Shown one piece after another: positions 43,875-52,612 of a DNA stretch of 64,000 nucleotides. Location of the stretch: NCBI RefSeq assembly GCF_000337515.1, contig NZ_AOIQ01000009.1:1-64000 (forward strand), read 5' to 3'. The stretch's first letter is position 1. Each line of letters begins with the position of its first letter. Source of the stretch: Halovivax asiaticus JCM 14624. GTDB lineage: Archaea; Halobacteriota; Halobacteria; Halobacteriales; Natrialbaceae. The position numbers were made by a program, and so were the translations under genes. The notes below the pieces were generated by a model that made no database searches, was not told the origin of the DNA, and worked only from the letters and a program-made list of their open reading frames with translations.

Positions 43875-44750
43875 CTATCTCCGAGAGCCGGCCCGGACGA
43901 GTGAGCGCAGTGCAGTCGCGTCGATGGGCGCCGGCAAGGATTCGATCGCCGTTAGCACCTCGTCACGCCGCTTTTCCGCCCGGCGACGGAGATCGTCGTC
44001 TCCGGGCGCCGAACCGTCGCACTCGACGCCGAGAAACGGCGTCACGGGCCCGGGAACGGCCGACGGATCGAGGACGTGGCGAAGTTGCCGGTGAACACTC
44101 GCTGCACGGCCGATCGACGCGATCGTCTGGCGGTGGACAGGGGGGACACCGGCCAGCACCGCCCCGGTTCGTGCCGCCCACCAGCCGAGCGCACCCGCCG
44201 TCTCCTCGATCACATCCGCGTAGGCGTCAGGAGATGGCGGCTGGCGTTCGTCGGTGGCCATCGCCTCGATACTCCGCTCGGCGGTCCCGGCGAGGGTCTC
44301 GAAGCACGACTCGAGTCGGGCGGTATCGTCGTCGCTCGCCACGGAATCCCCCAGACGCTCGAACGCCGCGGCGAAGAGATAGTCACTCGAGAGGAGTTCC
44401 GGCGTCACCGACTCGAGTGAGCGGTCGTCGCCATCGCGCAGAAGCAACGCGTACCGGAGCGAACAGTAGCCACGGAGTAACTCGATGGCAGCCGCGGCGC
44501 CAACCGTGGACGCTGTTTCGTCACCGAACGCCGCCCTGGTCGTCGAGTCGGGTACATCGCCTGCTGACACGTCACCGGCCTGTCCCGCCGCGGCTGATAC
44601 GAAAACGAGCCGGCCGTACCACCGGTCCTCGAACGCGTCCATCTGCGCGTCGGCAGGCGCCAGACAGCCGGTCGGGTCGGACGGGAGTGCGTGTTCGATG
44701 GACTGGTCGATGGCTGCGCGTCGGTCCGTGTGGTCGGTGAGGTGCATCAT
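43875..44750 (-). CDS. Polyprenyl-synthase-like protein without Asp motifs
   Basis: 291 residues, all-helical. Its pattern follows isoprenyl diphosphate synthases: AAAIELLRGYCSLRY where the family has an E-hydrophobic-H helix, TPELLSSDYLFAAAFERLG where the family has the GD-hydrophobic helix, and a later GRAASVHRQLRHVLD. The first DDxxD motif is replaced (YALLLRD) and the second as well (QLRHVLD). It is therefore probably not a prenyl synthase in the usual sense. It starts 2 nt from the MATE stop, as third gene of a TetR-MATE operon. Confidence 0.72.
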   Translation of the reverse strand: MMHLTDHTDRRAAIDQSIEHALPSDPTGCLAPADAQMDAFEDRWYGRLVFVSAAAGQAGDVSAGDVPDSTTRAAFGDETASTVGAAAAIELLRGYCSLRYALLLRDGDDRSLESVTPELLSSDYLFAAAFERLGDSVASDDDTARLESCFETLAGTAERSIEAMATDERQPPSPDAYADVIEETAGALGWWAARTGAVLAGVPPVHRQTIASIGRAASVHRQLRHVLDPSAVPGPVTPFLGVECDGSAPGDDDLRRRAEKRRDEVLTAIESLPAPIDATALRSLVRAGSRR

Positions 44751-44752
44751 CG

Positions 44753-46255
44753 TCAGTCGTCGTCTGTCGGTTGGGCGTCGGGTGCCGGCACGTCGGACGT
44801 CGGGTCGCTCTCCGTCAGGTTACCGTCGCGCCAGGTCCCGCGTTTGAACCAGAGGTACGCGACGACGCCGCCGACGATATTCGAGATGGGGAACGCGATC
44901 CACAGGCCCATCACGTCGAGCGGGCCCGACGCGATCCAGGCGACCGGAAGGCGGACGAAGCCGAGCGTCACGAGCGAGATGACGGCCGCGACCATCGTGT
45001 GCCCGGCACCGCGGAACCCACCGGTGTAGGCGCGCATGACGCCGATGAATCCGAAGGTGAGCCCGGTCACGCGGAGGAAGGTCGTTGCGTGGTCGACCAC
45101 CGCAGGATCGGGTGAGAAGATGCTGGCGATCGGTCCCGCAGCGAGCATGATGAGACCGCCGCCCACCGTGAGCAGCACGAGCATGGCGCGTGCGCCGAAG
45201 TGATTCGTCTCGGCGGCGCGTTCCACCGATTCGGCGCCGATGTTCTGGCCGGTCATCGTCTCGATCCCCTGCGAGACGGCGAGCGCCGGCAGGAATATCA
45301 CCGAGAACACCCGCGTGCCGATGCCGTACGCCCCGCTGACGGCGTTCGGGAAGGTCGCCACGACGGCCAGCAAGAGCGTGATCGAGAGCGACCGAGCCGC
45401 CCCCTCCACGGAGGCCGGCAAGCCGATCTCGACGATGGTCCGCCCGAACGAGCGGTCGGGCAGCATCTCCGAGAGGCGGATCTGTACGCCGTGATTCCCG
45501 CGGAACATGATCACGAGCCCGACGACGAGTGCGAGCGCCCGGGAGCCGACCGTCGCGATGGCGGCGCCGCCGATTCCCCAGCCAGTAAAGCCCGTCGCGG
45601 CGAGCGCCGCGGCTTCGAGGCCGTCGAGTCCGAACGCCCCGAACAGCGGGTTCGCCTCGAAGCCGAAGATGAGGATCGGGTCGAGGACGATGTTGAGTAC
45701 CACGGAACCGGCCATGACGTACATCGGCGTCACGGTGTCGCCGTAGCCGCGCATGAGCGCCATGAAGACCGCGAAGCCGAAGACCGCGAACAGGCCGATC
45801 GCGTAGACCTGCATGTACTCAACGACGAGGGGCTCGACGGAAGCGTTCACGCCCATGAGCGCGGTGACGTCGTCGACGAAGACGTAGCCCAGGACCCCCA
45901 GCACGATGGAGATGACGGCCGCGTAGGCCATCGTCTGCGAGGCGGCGTATGCGGCGCGGCCCTCGTTGCCGGCCCCAATGTGCTGGGCGACGAGGACGCT
46001 CCCCGCGACCGAGACGCCAAGCGCGAGCGAGATCATCAGGAAGACGATCGGAAACGCGAACGTGATCGCCGACAGCGCCTCGGTGCTGTGGCGGCCGAGC
46101 CAGAAGGTGTCGGCCAGGTTGTACAGCACCTGAAAGAGATTCTGGACGATGATCGGCAACGAGAGGTAAAAGAGCGGCCAGCCGATGCCGCCCGACGTGA
46201 GGTCCATTCCCTCGGGCCCTCTGAGCAGCGAGTCGACGGACTCCCGCAGCCCCAT
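44753..46255 (-). CDS. MATE family efflux transporter
   Basis: 500 residues with 12 hydrophobic helices. GIGWPLFYLSLPIIVQNLFQVLYNLADTF-type start and the repeated half (GLPASVEGAARSLSITLLL, YGIGTRVFSVIFLPALAVSQG) are typical. Exports drugs or metabolites with an ion gradient. The ATG overlaps the TetR stop (TGATG), so the pair is co-translated and likely repressed by that TetR. Confidence 0.92.
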   Translation of the reverse strand: MGLRESVDSLLRGPEGMDLTSGGIGWPLFYLSLPIIVQNLFQVLYNLADTFWLGRHSTEALSAITFAFPIVFLMISLALGVSVAGSVLVAQHIGAGNEGRAAYAASQTMAYAAVISIVLGVLGYVFVDDVTALMGVNASVEPLVVEYMQVYAIGLFAVFGFAVFMALMRGYGDTVTPMYVMAGSVVLNIVLDPILIFGFEANPLFGAFGLDGLEAAALAATGFTGWGIGGAAIATVGSRALALVVGLVIMFRGNHGVQIRLSEMLPDRSFGRTIVEIGLPASVEGAARSLSITLLLAVVATFPNAVSGAYGIGTRVFSVIFLPALAVSQGIETMTGQNIGAESVERAAETNHFGARAMLVLLTVGGGLIMLAAGPIASIFSPDPAVVDHATTFLRVTGLTFGFIGVMRAYTGGFRGAGHTMVAAVISLVTLGFVRLPVAWIASGPLDVMGLWIAFPISNIVGGVVAYLWFKRGTWRDGNLTESDPTSDVPAPDAQPTDDD

Positions 46256-46851
46256 CAGGCGCTCACCTCCGCGGCGTCCTCTCCGACGAGATACGCGTCG
46301 ACGTACGTGCGTGCGGCCTCGTAGGAGCGGTCGAGCGGGTGGCGGACGGCGACCTGCCGGGTGTGTGCGCCCTTGATCGCCGTCGTCAGGAGGTCGGCGG
46401 CAAGGTCGGGATCGACGCGCTCGTCGAACTCGCCGGCGTCGACGCCGTCAGCGATCGTCTCGCGGAGGCGAGCGACCAGCGCCTCGTCGAACGCGGAGAG
46501 CGTCTCCTGAATGGCCTCGTCGTACGGCGCCTGCGCCCGGACTTCGAGCATCGCGGTCTGAAAGTCGATGCCAGGGTCGGCCGCCTCGTCCGCGAGCTGG
46601 ACGGTGAGCAACGCGTCGAGTCGGTCGCGCGCGCTCGCGCCAGTTGCCCCGTCGAGCCGATCGGTGTACCGGTCGTAGAGGTACTCGAGAAACTGCTCGA
46701 AGAGGTGCTCTTTACTGTCGTAATGGTAGTGGATCGCCGCCTTGCTCAGCGTCGACTCGTCCGCGATCCGCTGCATCGTCAGGTCCGCGTAGCCGTGTTC
46801 GCAGAGAGCGCGATAGGTCGCATCGAGAATCGTTCGTTCCGGTTCGTCCAT
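46255..46851 (-). CDS. TetR family regulator of MATE operon
   Basis: 198 residues. N-terminal helix-turn-helix: RTILDATYRALCEHGYADLTMQRIADESTLSKAAIHYHY (about 5-45). The C-terminal ligand domain has MLEVRAQAPYDEAIQETL. Paralogue of the TetR at 47061-47663 (MLEMRSQAPYNEPF). First gene of the operon with MATE and the prenyl-synthase-like gene. The palindrome 46868-46881 lies 17-30 nt before its ATG and is the likely operator for auto-repression. Confidence 0.9.
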   Translation of the reverse strand: MDEPERTILDATYRALCEHGYADLTMQRIADESTLSKAAIHYHYDSKEHLFEQFLEYLYDRYTDRLDGATGASARDRLDALLTVQLADEAADPGIDFQTAMLEVRAQAPYDEAIQETLSAFDEALVARLRETIADGVDAGEFDERVDPDLAADLLTTAIKGAHTRQVAVRHPLDRSYEAARTYVDAYLVGEDAAEVSA

Positions 46852-46867
46852 TGCGGATAAGGTACTT

Positions 46868-46881
46868 ACTAACCAGTTAGT
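46868..46881. promoter_or_regulatory. Palindromic TetR operator, MATE operon
   Basis: ACTAAC-CA-GTTAGT, a perfect 6-bp inverted repeat around CA. It covers the region where the core promoter of the leaderless TetR gene would lie, so binding would block transcription. A near copy lies at 49593-49606. Confidence 0.7.
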
Positions 46882-47060
46882 CAAAAGTCTTGGGAACGCG
46901 GCCGTGTGTGTCGCCGAGCCGGGCGGCCAGCCGGATCCGCGACCGATTTCGACGGCGAATCCCAGCCGGGCCCGAAACTCGACAGGTCCCTCACGATCGA
47001 GAGAACGGCGATAGCTGGCGTACAAAACCGTTATCCCCCCGACGGTGTATGCTGTATTCG

Positions 47061-47663
47061 ATGGCCGACGATCCGGATCGATCGAGCGCGGACCCTGACG
47101 AGGCGATTATGCGTGCGACCTATCGCGCGCTTTCTACGCACGGGTACGCGGATCTCACGATGAAACGGATCGCCGCGGAGTACGGCAAGTCAACGGCGGC
47201 GATCCACTACCATTACGACACGAAAGACGACCTGCTCGCGGCGTTTCTCGACTACGTCCTCGGGCGATTCAAGGACGCCGTCCACGAGGTCGAGACGACC
47301 GACCCGGAGGAGCGCCTGGAGTTACTGCTCGATCAGTTGCTGGTGAGCGCGGGCGACCACAGCGATCTCCTGATCGCGATGCTCGAGATGCGAAGTCAGG
47401 CACCGTACAACGAGCCGTTCGCCGAGCGATTTCGACAGAACGATGCCTACGTCCGGTACCTGCTCGAGACCGTGATCGACCAGGGGATCGACGCGGACGT
47501 CTTCGCCGACGCGGACGCCGAACACGTCGCCCGGGCGCTCATGACCATCGTCGACGGGGCGCACACCCGGGCGGTCGTGCTCGAAGAGGAGACGGCGTTA
47601 GCGACCGCGAGGCGGGCAGCCGCCGAGTACCTCGCGGCGACGCTCGATCACCGACCGGCGTGA
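47061..47663 (+). CDS. TetR family regulator, second paralogue
   Basis: 200 residues. HTH: DEAIMRATYRALSTHGYADLTMKRIAAEYGKSTAAIHYHY, then a ligand domain with MLEMRSQAPYNEPFAERF. It is closely related to the TetR at 46255-46851 and is divergently transcribed from it. An ATG at 47049 would add four residues. No transporter is transcribed with it; the MFS exporter 570 nt beyond is a candidate target (inference). Confidence 0.88.
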   Translation: MADDPDRSSADPDEAIMRATYRALSTHGYADLTMKRIAAEYGKSTAAIHYHYDTKDDLLAAFLDYVLGRFKDAVHEVETTDPEERLELLLDQLLVSAGDHSDLLIAMLEMRSQAPYNEPFAERFRQNDAYVRYLLETVIDQGIDADVFADADAEHVARALMTIVDGAHTRAVVLEEETALATARRAAAEYLAATLDHRPA

Positions 47664-47749
47664 TCGTCTGGCGATGGAACTGGGACGATAGAGAGGATAA
47701 TTTTCGCGCGCGAACACACCGACGTGCGTGCCACCGATTGACGTGCGTG

Positions 47750-48160
47750 TCACCGTTCGGCGTCGTCGATCGACGTCGTACACCACTGACAGAAGTCGAG
47801 GTCCGGATCGAGCTCCTTCCCACAGTTCGGGCAGGTGCTGACCGTCGACTCGTCTTCGTTCACTACCGCCGCAGCCGCCTGGTTGCGCATGTTGAGCGCG
47901 CGTGCGACGAGGTAGGCGTCGACGACGCTAAACGCTCCGACGAGCAGCGACGGGGCGAGGGCGACGGGGTCGATCGCGCCCTCGTTGACGAGTGCCTCCA
48001 TCGCTTCCGGCGGGACGAACAGCGCACCGGTCACGAAGACGACGAACAGCCAGCCGAGTGCACGTCGCCATCGCCTGAGATACAGGTGGCCGAGCCCGGT
48101 CACGAGCGTCGCGAGCACCGCGGCGAGCCACGGCCGTTTTCGCGAAATCGAGTGGCCCAT
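47750..48160 (-). CDS. Membrane protein with C-terminal zinc ribbon
   Basis: 136 residues. Three hydrophobic helices (about 12-32, 36-52, 65-88) are followed by a zinc ribbon CPNCGKELDPDLDFCQWC. Similar proteins in haloarchaea carry a ribbon of DUF7575 type. A CTTATTG box lies about 28 nt before the ATG. Function unknown. Confidence 0.8.
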   Translation of the reverse strand: MGHSISRKRPWLAAVLATLVTGLGHLYLRRWRRALGWLFVVFVTGALFVPPEAMEALVNEGAIDPVALAPSLLVGAFSVVDAYLVARALNMRNQAAAAVVNEDESTVSTCPNCGKELDPDLDFCQWCTTSIDDAER

Positions 48161-48231
48161 ACGAGAACTTACCGGATAGTAAGCAATAAGCCTTTCACAC
48201 CGGTCACGTGGCGCGGACGGTCACGAGCCCG

Positions 48232-49407
48232 CTAGCTTCCCGTCACCGTCGTCGACTCCCACGTGATTCGTCTGACGGCTCCCGACGCGACGGTGGCGAT
48301 CGCGATTTCGAGCCCGCCCGCGACGAGGAACGCTGCCAGGTAGCCGTACGCGTCCGTGACGAGTCCACCGACGAGGAAGCCGGAGAACATCCCGAGACTG
48401 CCGAAGACGTTGAACCCACCCATCGCCGCACCGCGGCCCGACGACGGGACGATGTCGGTGACCAGCGCCATCGTCGTCGGCGAGACGAGTGCGCCGCAGA
48501 TCCCGACGACGACCATCAGCCCAGCAGCGAGGAGGTAGGTCGGGGCGAGGCCGACCGCGACGATCGCCACGCCGTAGAGCATCGAGCCGACGACGACCGG
48601 GAGGAATCGGCCCACGCGATCCGAGATCGAGCCGACCGGGTACTGCAGGACGGCGAACGGGACGAAGAAGAGCGCCAGCGTCAGTCCCGCCTGCCCCGCG
48701 TCGATACCGAACGCGTCCCGGAAGTACGCGACGCCGGTCAGCGCGAAGAACCCGGCCGTCAACCGGTCGACGTAGCCGAACGCGTAGGGGACGAGGAGCG
48801 TCGGTCGGTCGCGAACGCGCGCGACGAGCGTCCCGACGGGGAGGCCGTCCCCGGGTCCGCGGTCGGGGACGGTCGCCGCGAGGGCCGCAGCACCGGCGAG
48901 CAGCGCGGCGCCGGCGTACAGCGGGGCCAGGGGATCGACCGTGGCGAACTGCCCGCCGACGACCGAGCCGAGCGCTGCTCCGAGGCCGATCGCCGTCCCC
49001 GCCGCACCCATGTTACGGCCGTGGCCGCCCGAGAGGTCCATCAGCATGGTGATCGCCAGCGAGAAGGCGCCGATCGTGAACGCCCCGCCGACAACACGAA
49101 GCGCCAGCACGACACCGAATCCCAGGCCCAGCGTCGGTGACAGCGCGACCGCGAGATAGCTCGCCGCGCCGCCGACGGCGCCGAGCACGACCAGCGGCGT
49201 CCGCCGGCCGAGCGCGTCGCTCGCCACCCCCCACAGCACGGCACAGCCGACGAACGCACCGAACTCCGCGACGAGGAACCACGTGCCGGCGAGGATGTCG
49301 TCGCCGCCGCCGAGCGCGACGACCGTCTCCGAGAGCCCCGGATAGAGGAACACTTGCGAGACGAGGACGCTCCAGACGACGAGCGCGAGGCGCGATCGAT
49401 CGGTCAT
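48232..49407 (-). CDS. Major facilitator superfamily transporter
   Basis: 391 residues with 12 hydrophobic helices. The loop 2-3 motif is WGVASDALGRRTPLV, and the second-half equivalent is GSISDRVGRFLPVV. Typical of drug or metabolite exporters of the DHA1 group. ATG 49407 is overlapped by the stop of a 60-codon upstream frame (49404-49586). The TetR-type site at 49593-49606 lies 186 nt upstream. Substrate unknown. Confidence 0.9.
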   Translation of the reverse strand: MTDRSRLALVVWSVLVSQVFLYPGLSETVVALGGGDDILAGTWFLVAEFGAFVGCAVLWGVASDALGRRTPLVVLGAVGGAASYLAVALSPTLGLGFGVVLALRVVGGAFTIGAFSLAITMLMDLSGGHGRNMGAAGTAIGLGAALGSVVGGQFATVDPLAPLYAGAALLAGAAALAATVPDRGPGDGLPVGTLVARVRDRPTLLVPYAFGYVDRLTAGFFALTGVAYFRDAFGIDAGQAGLTLALFFVPFAVLQYPVGSISDRVGRFLPVVVGSMLYGVAIVAVGLAPTYLLAAGLMVVVGICGALVSPTTMALVTDIVPSSGRGAAMGGFNVFGSLGMFSGFLVGGLVTDAYGYLAAFLVAGGLEIAIATVASGAVRRITWESTTVTGS

Positions 49408-49834
49408 CGGTCTCGGCCCCAGCTGGGGGCCGAACGCATGTACGTGGTTCGATCGCGGTCGGCGCCGCGGACCACACACCGACCCGGACGTTCGCTCGTA
49501 GCGAGCCGTGCCGTTTCGAGTCGCACCGTCGAGTGTCCCGCCGTCGCGACCCAGCTCGACCGAGCGTGATCGACGCGATCCTGCATAAACTAACTATCCA
49601 ATTAGTCAGTCCTCCGTCTTTCGCTTCGATACCGTGTACGAGGGCCCACCGTCGGCACCTGCATACGACGGGTACAGGAAGACCAGCCGCCGGAACGTAC
49701 CCGCTCGGGTACCGACGCGCTACGAGTGAATCGACGGCGAGACGGCACGGGTTCGGACGGTCACCGGGTTCGGACGGTTCTGGTCAGCGCGTACGGGTGG
49801 ACAGTCCCCGGCCGAACGATCGAGGCCCTCGACA
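49408..49834. other. Divergent MFS/antiporter promoter region
   Basis: 427 nt without a sure gene. It contains the TetR-operator-like site at 49593-49606 and a minus-strand 60-codon frame 49404-49586 that ends in an ATGA overlap with the MFS start. That frame is Arg-rich, unlike haloarchaeal proteins, so I do not call it a gene. The antiporter start is at 49835. Confidence 0.55.
49593..49606. promoter_or_regulatory. TetR operator-like site before MFS gene
   Basis: ACTATCCAATTAGT matches 12 of 14 bases of the operator at 46868-46881 (ACTAACCAGTTAGT). The centre CCA and the TTAGT half are identical. On the minus strand it lies near ACTAATT and TTTATG stretches that could be core promoter elements. 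Confidence 0.55.
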
Positions 49835-51070
49835 ATGGTCGAAACCGTCAGCATCGACATTCTCAGTCTCCTGCTGGTCCTCACCGTCGCGTGGGTCTTC
49901 GGGGCGGTCGCCGAGCGGTTCGGTTACCCGACGATGATGGGCGAGCTGTTCGCCGGCATCGCCTTCGGCCCGCCGCTGCTGGGCCTGCTCGAACCGTCGA
50001 CCCTGCTCTCCGTGTTCGCGGAGTTCGGCGTCTTCCTCCTGATGGTCTACGTCGGTATGGAGGTCGACCTCCGGGAGCTGTTCAAACTCGGCCCGCCGTC
50101 GCTGTTGATCGCCTTCGGCGCGTTCGTCGTCCCCTTCGGACTCGGGTACGGGGCCGGCGTCTGGCTGGGCGTGTCGACCGGCGCGGCGCTCTTTCTCGGG
50201 CTCGCGATGGCGGCGACCTCGCTGGCGACGAAGTCGCGTATCCTCGCCGATCTCGACCTGCTCGACACTCGAATCGCGAACGTCCTCCTCGGCGGCGCGC
50301 TCGCCTCCGACGTCGGCGTACTGGTCGTCTTCGCCGGCGTCGACAGCTACGTCACGGCCGGGACGCTCGACCCCGTCGAGGTCGTGGCGATCCTCGGGAA
50401 GGCACTCGGCTTCTTCGTCGTCACACTCCTGCTCGGCTACCTCTTCCTGCCGCGGGCGTGGGCGCTCATCGAGACGTTACGCGAGCGATACGGCTTCGTC
50501 GACCAGACGACCGGGTTGACGTTCGCCCTGCTGGTCTCGCTCCTGTTCGCTCAGCTCGCGACGCTCGCCGACTTGCACATGATTATCGGCGGCTTCGTCG
50601 CCGGGATGTTCCTCCGCCAGTCGGACGTCGAACCGGGCCTGCACGAACACATCCACACGGTGATATACACCCTCGCGATGGGCGTGTTCGCTCCCGTCTT
50701 CTTCGTCACCGTCGGGTTCGACATCACGTTCGACGTCTTCGCCGACTCGTTCGGCATTCTGGTCGTCCTCGTCGCGATCGCCTTCCTCGGCAAGATCCTC
50801 GGCTCGTGGCTGTTCGCCCTGCCAACCTCGCTGACGTCGCGTGAGGGCCTCGTCATCGGTTTCGGCATGAACGGCCGCGGCACCGTCGAGATCATCATCG
50901 CCTCGGTCGCGCTGTCGGCCGGCGTCATCGACACCGAGCTGTTCTCGATTCTGGTCTTCATCGCCATCTTCACGACCGCGCTCGTCCCCGTGACGGTCAC
51001 CTGGGGCGTCCGGATGCTAGAACGGGCCGACGAACTGGTGTACGTGGAACGAGCTGGGAGCGGTCACTGA
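49835..51070 (+). CDS. Cation:proton antiporter (CPA2 family)
   Basis: 411 residues, about 12 helices. Blocks: GAVAERFGYPTMMGELFAGIAFGP (helix 1-2), VFLLMVYVGMEVDLRELF, ASDVGVLVVFAG (ion-site Asp), and GMNGRGTVEIIIASVALSAG. Typical of Na+/H+ or K+/H+ exchange in the KefB/NhaS group. No TrkA-type RCK domain is attached. Helps keep the ion balance of a halophile (family knowledge). Confidence 0.92.
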   Translation: MVETVSIDILSLLLVLTVAWVFGAVAERFGYPTMMGELFAGIAFGPPLLGLLEPSTLLSVFAEFGVFLLMVYVGMEVDLRELFKLGPPSLLIAFGAFVVPFGLGYGAGVWLGVSTGAALFLGLAMAATSLATKSRILADLDLLDTRIANVLLGGALASDVGVLVVFAGVDSYVTAGTLDPVEVVAILGKALGFFVVTLLLGYLFLPRAWALIETLRERYGFVDQTTGLTFALLVSLLFAQLATLADLHMIIGGFVAGMFLRQSDVEPGLHEHIHTVIYTLAMGVFAPVFFVTVGFDITFDVFADSFGILVVLVAIAFLGKILGSWLFALPTSLTSREGLVIGFGMNGRGTVEIIIASVALSAGVIDTELFSILVFIAIFTTALVPVTVTWGVRMLERADELVYVERAGSGH

Positions 51071-51393
51071 TCTCCGCATTCGACAGGCACATCGGCCCGC
51101 CCACCGTCGCACTCCGATATCTCCCAGCGAATTTTTCTCTCCTGAATAGATACACCATATCTAATATTGGAGCAAATATCCTATTCAGGCCCTCTATACA
51201 GCTATTTCGACAGATGTCGCTATCGACCGGAGGCACTCCGTCGGCAGAATTTCGTATCGCACTATATAATTTACTATATAAATGGATGGCGGGTGTGACG
51301 GCTCCCGGCGTGATCGCTCCCGTTCGACGTCGAAATCGGAAAATCGGAAGACGGTCACCGTCGCTTAAGATTCTCCAACGTGAACAGACGACC
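51071..51393. other. A/T-rich region upstream of orc1
   Basis: 323 nt without a gene. From 51125 to 51290 it is much richer in A/T than the rest of the window. It contains a 9-bp inverted repeat CCTGAATAG (51141-51149) / CTATTCAGG (51181-51189), with an imperfect CCATAT-CTA-ATATTGG dyad between. It also has two ACTATATA direct repeats (51261-51268 and 51273-51280). I saw no long ORB-type element, so an origin is possible but not shown. Confidence 0.6.
51363..51370 (+). promoter_or_regulatory. TATA-like box of orc1
   Basis: GCTTAAGA, centred 28 nt before the GTG at 51394. This decides the start in favour of a leaderless GTG. Confidence 0.55.
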
Positions 51394-52416
51394 GTGATCG
51401 TCGACGATCGGGTGCTGACCGAAGCGTTCGTTCCGAGCGAAGTGGTTCACCGGCACGAGGAGATCTCACGCCTCTCCGAAGCCGTCGAGCCGCTGCTCTC
51501 TGGCGGACGAGCCGATCCCGCGTTCCTCTTCGGGCCCACGGGCGTCGGGAAGACGTGTATCGCCCGGTACACCCTGGATCAACTGGCCGAGCGGCGGCCC
51601 TCGATTCGCGTCGCGTACGTCAACTGCTGGCAGGAGTACACCCGGTTTCGCGTCCTCTACAGCCTCCTCGAAGCAGTCGATCAGGCGTACGACGTCCACC
51701 GCTCGACCGCCCAGGACGAGTTGTACGGTCGGCTCCGATCGGCCGACGAGGCACCGATCGTGGTCATCCTCGACGAGGTCGACCAGCTAGAGGAGAGCGA
51801 GGTGCTCTACGACGTCCACCGGTTGCCGCACGTCTCGGTCGTCCTCGTCGCCAACCGCGAGGAAGAGCTGTTCGCCCGCTTCGACGACCGGGTTCGGTCG
51901 CGGTTTCGAGCGGGCACGCGCGTCACGCTGGACCGCTACGGCGTGGACGAACTCGTCGCCATCCTCGCAGAACGGGTCCGACAGGGACTCGAACCCGAGA
52001 GTGTGACCGACGAGCAGCTTCGCCAGATCGCCGACGCGGCGGCGGGTGACGCCCGGGTCGCGATCGGGATCCTTCGATCGGCCGCGACGCGTGCCCAGGG
52101 ACGCGGCGACGATCGCCTCACCGACTCACTGCTCGAAGACGCCATTCCGGATGCCCGGAACGCGATCCGCCAGAAGACCATCGAGAACCTCCCCACCCAC
52201 CAGCGGACGCTCTACGACGTGATCGACGAACACGGCGAGATCGAACCCAGCGACCTCTACGAAGCCTACGAGGACCGCGCCGACGAGCCGAAGACGCGCC
52301 GGACCGTCCGCAACTACCTCACGAAGATGGCCCACTACGACCTCGTCGAGGCCACCGGAGAGAACCGCGGGCGGACGTACCGAATCGTCGAGTCGACCAT
52401 CGTGGACACCCGTTAG
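51394..52416 (+). CDS. Orc1/Cdc6-type AAA+ protein
   Basis: 340 residues from GTG 51394, giving the usual haloarchaeal N-terminus VIVDDRVLTEAFVPSEVVHR. Walker A is GPTGVGKT (near 50), Walker B VVILDEVDQLEE (near 125), sensor 1 VVLVANREE, and arginine-rich DDRVRSRFRAG. A winged helix ends the protein (RTVRNYLTKMAHYDLVEA). It may start replication from a local origin or, as Orc1-2 does in Sulfolobus, act as a regulator of DNA-damage genes. The nearby PolB2 operon makes the second role worth testing. The frame upstream (to 51214) is not family-like. Confidence 0.88.
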   Translation: MIVDDRVLTEAFVPSEVVHRHEEISRLSEAVEPLLSGGRADPAFLFGPTGVGKTCIARYTLDQLAERRPSIRVAYVNCWQEYTRFRVLYSLLEAVDQAYDVHRSTAQDELYGRLRSADEAPIVVILDEVDQLEESEVLYDVHRLPHVSVVLVANREEELFARFDDRVRSRFRAGTRVTLDRYGVDELVAILAERVRQGLEPESVTDEQLRQIADAAAGDARVAIGILRSAATRAQGRGDDRLTDSLLEDAIPDARNAIRQKTIENLPTHQRTLYDVIDEHGEIEPSDLYEAYEDRADEPKTRRTVRNYLTKMAHYDLVEATGENRGRTYRIVESTIVDTR

Positions 52417-52612
52417 CGGAGTCGCGTCGGTACACCGCAGCCCTATCGGACGAGCCATCCGATTTTCGGCACAACTGAGCGATATCGCGCGAGCGAACGA
52501 GTACTATCGAACGATCGAATGGACACGTGGAGCGACGCCGGCCGGACGACTGACTAAAGGTGGTGGGACGTGCACGCCGGAGGGTTTTCGTGACAGGGAG
52601 TGACTGACGGGT

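Noticed and set aside
51125-51290. A/T-rich stretch as an insertion sequence
   Set aside because: No transposase frame, no target duplication and only a 9-bp inverted repeat pair were seen.
51214-51393. Longer Orc1 N-terminus from 51214
   Set aside because: It crosses the A/T-rich region and a TATA-like box, and the sequence is not family-like; GTG 51394 gives the normal start.
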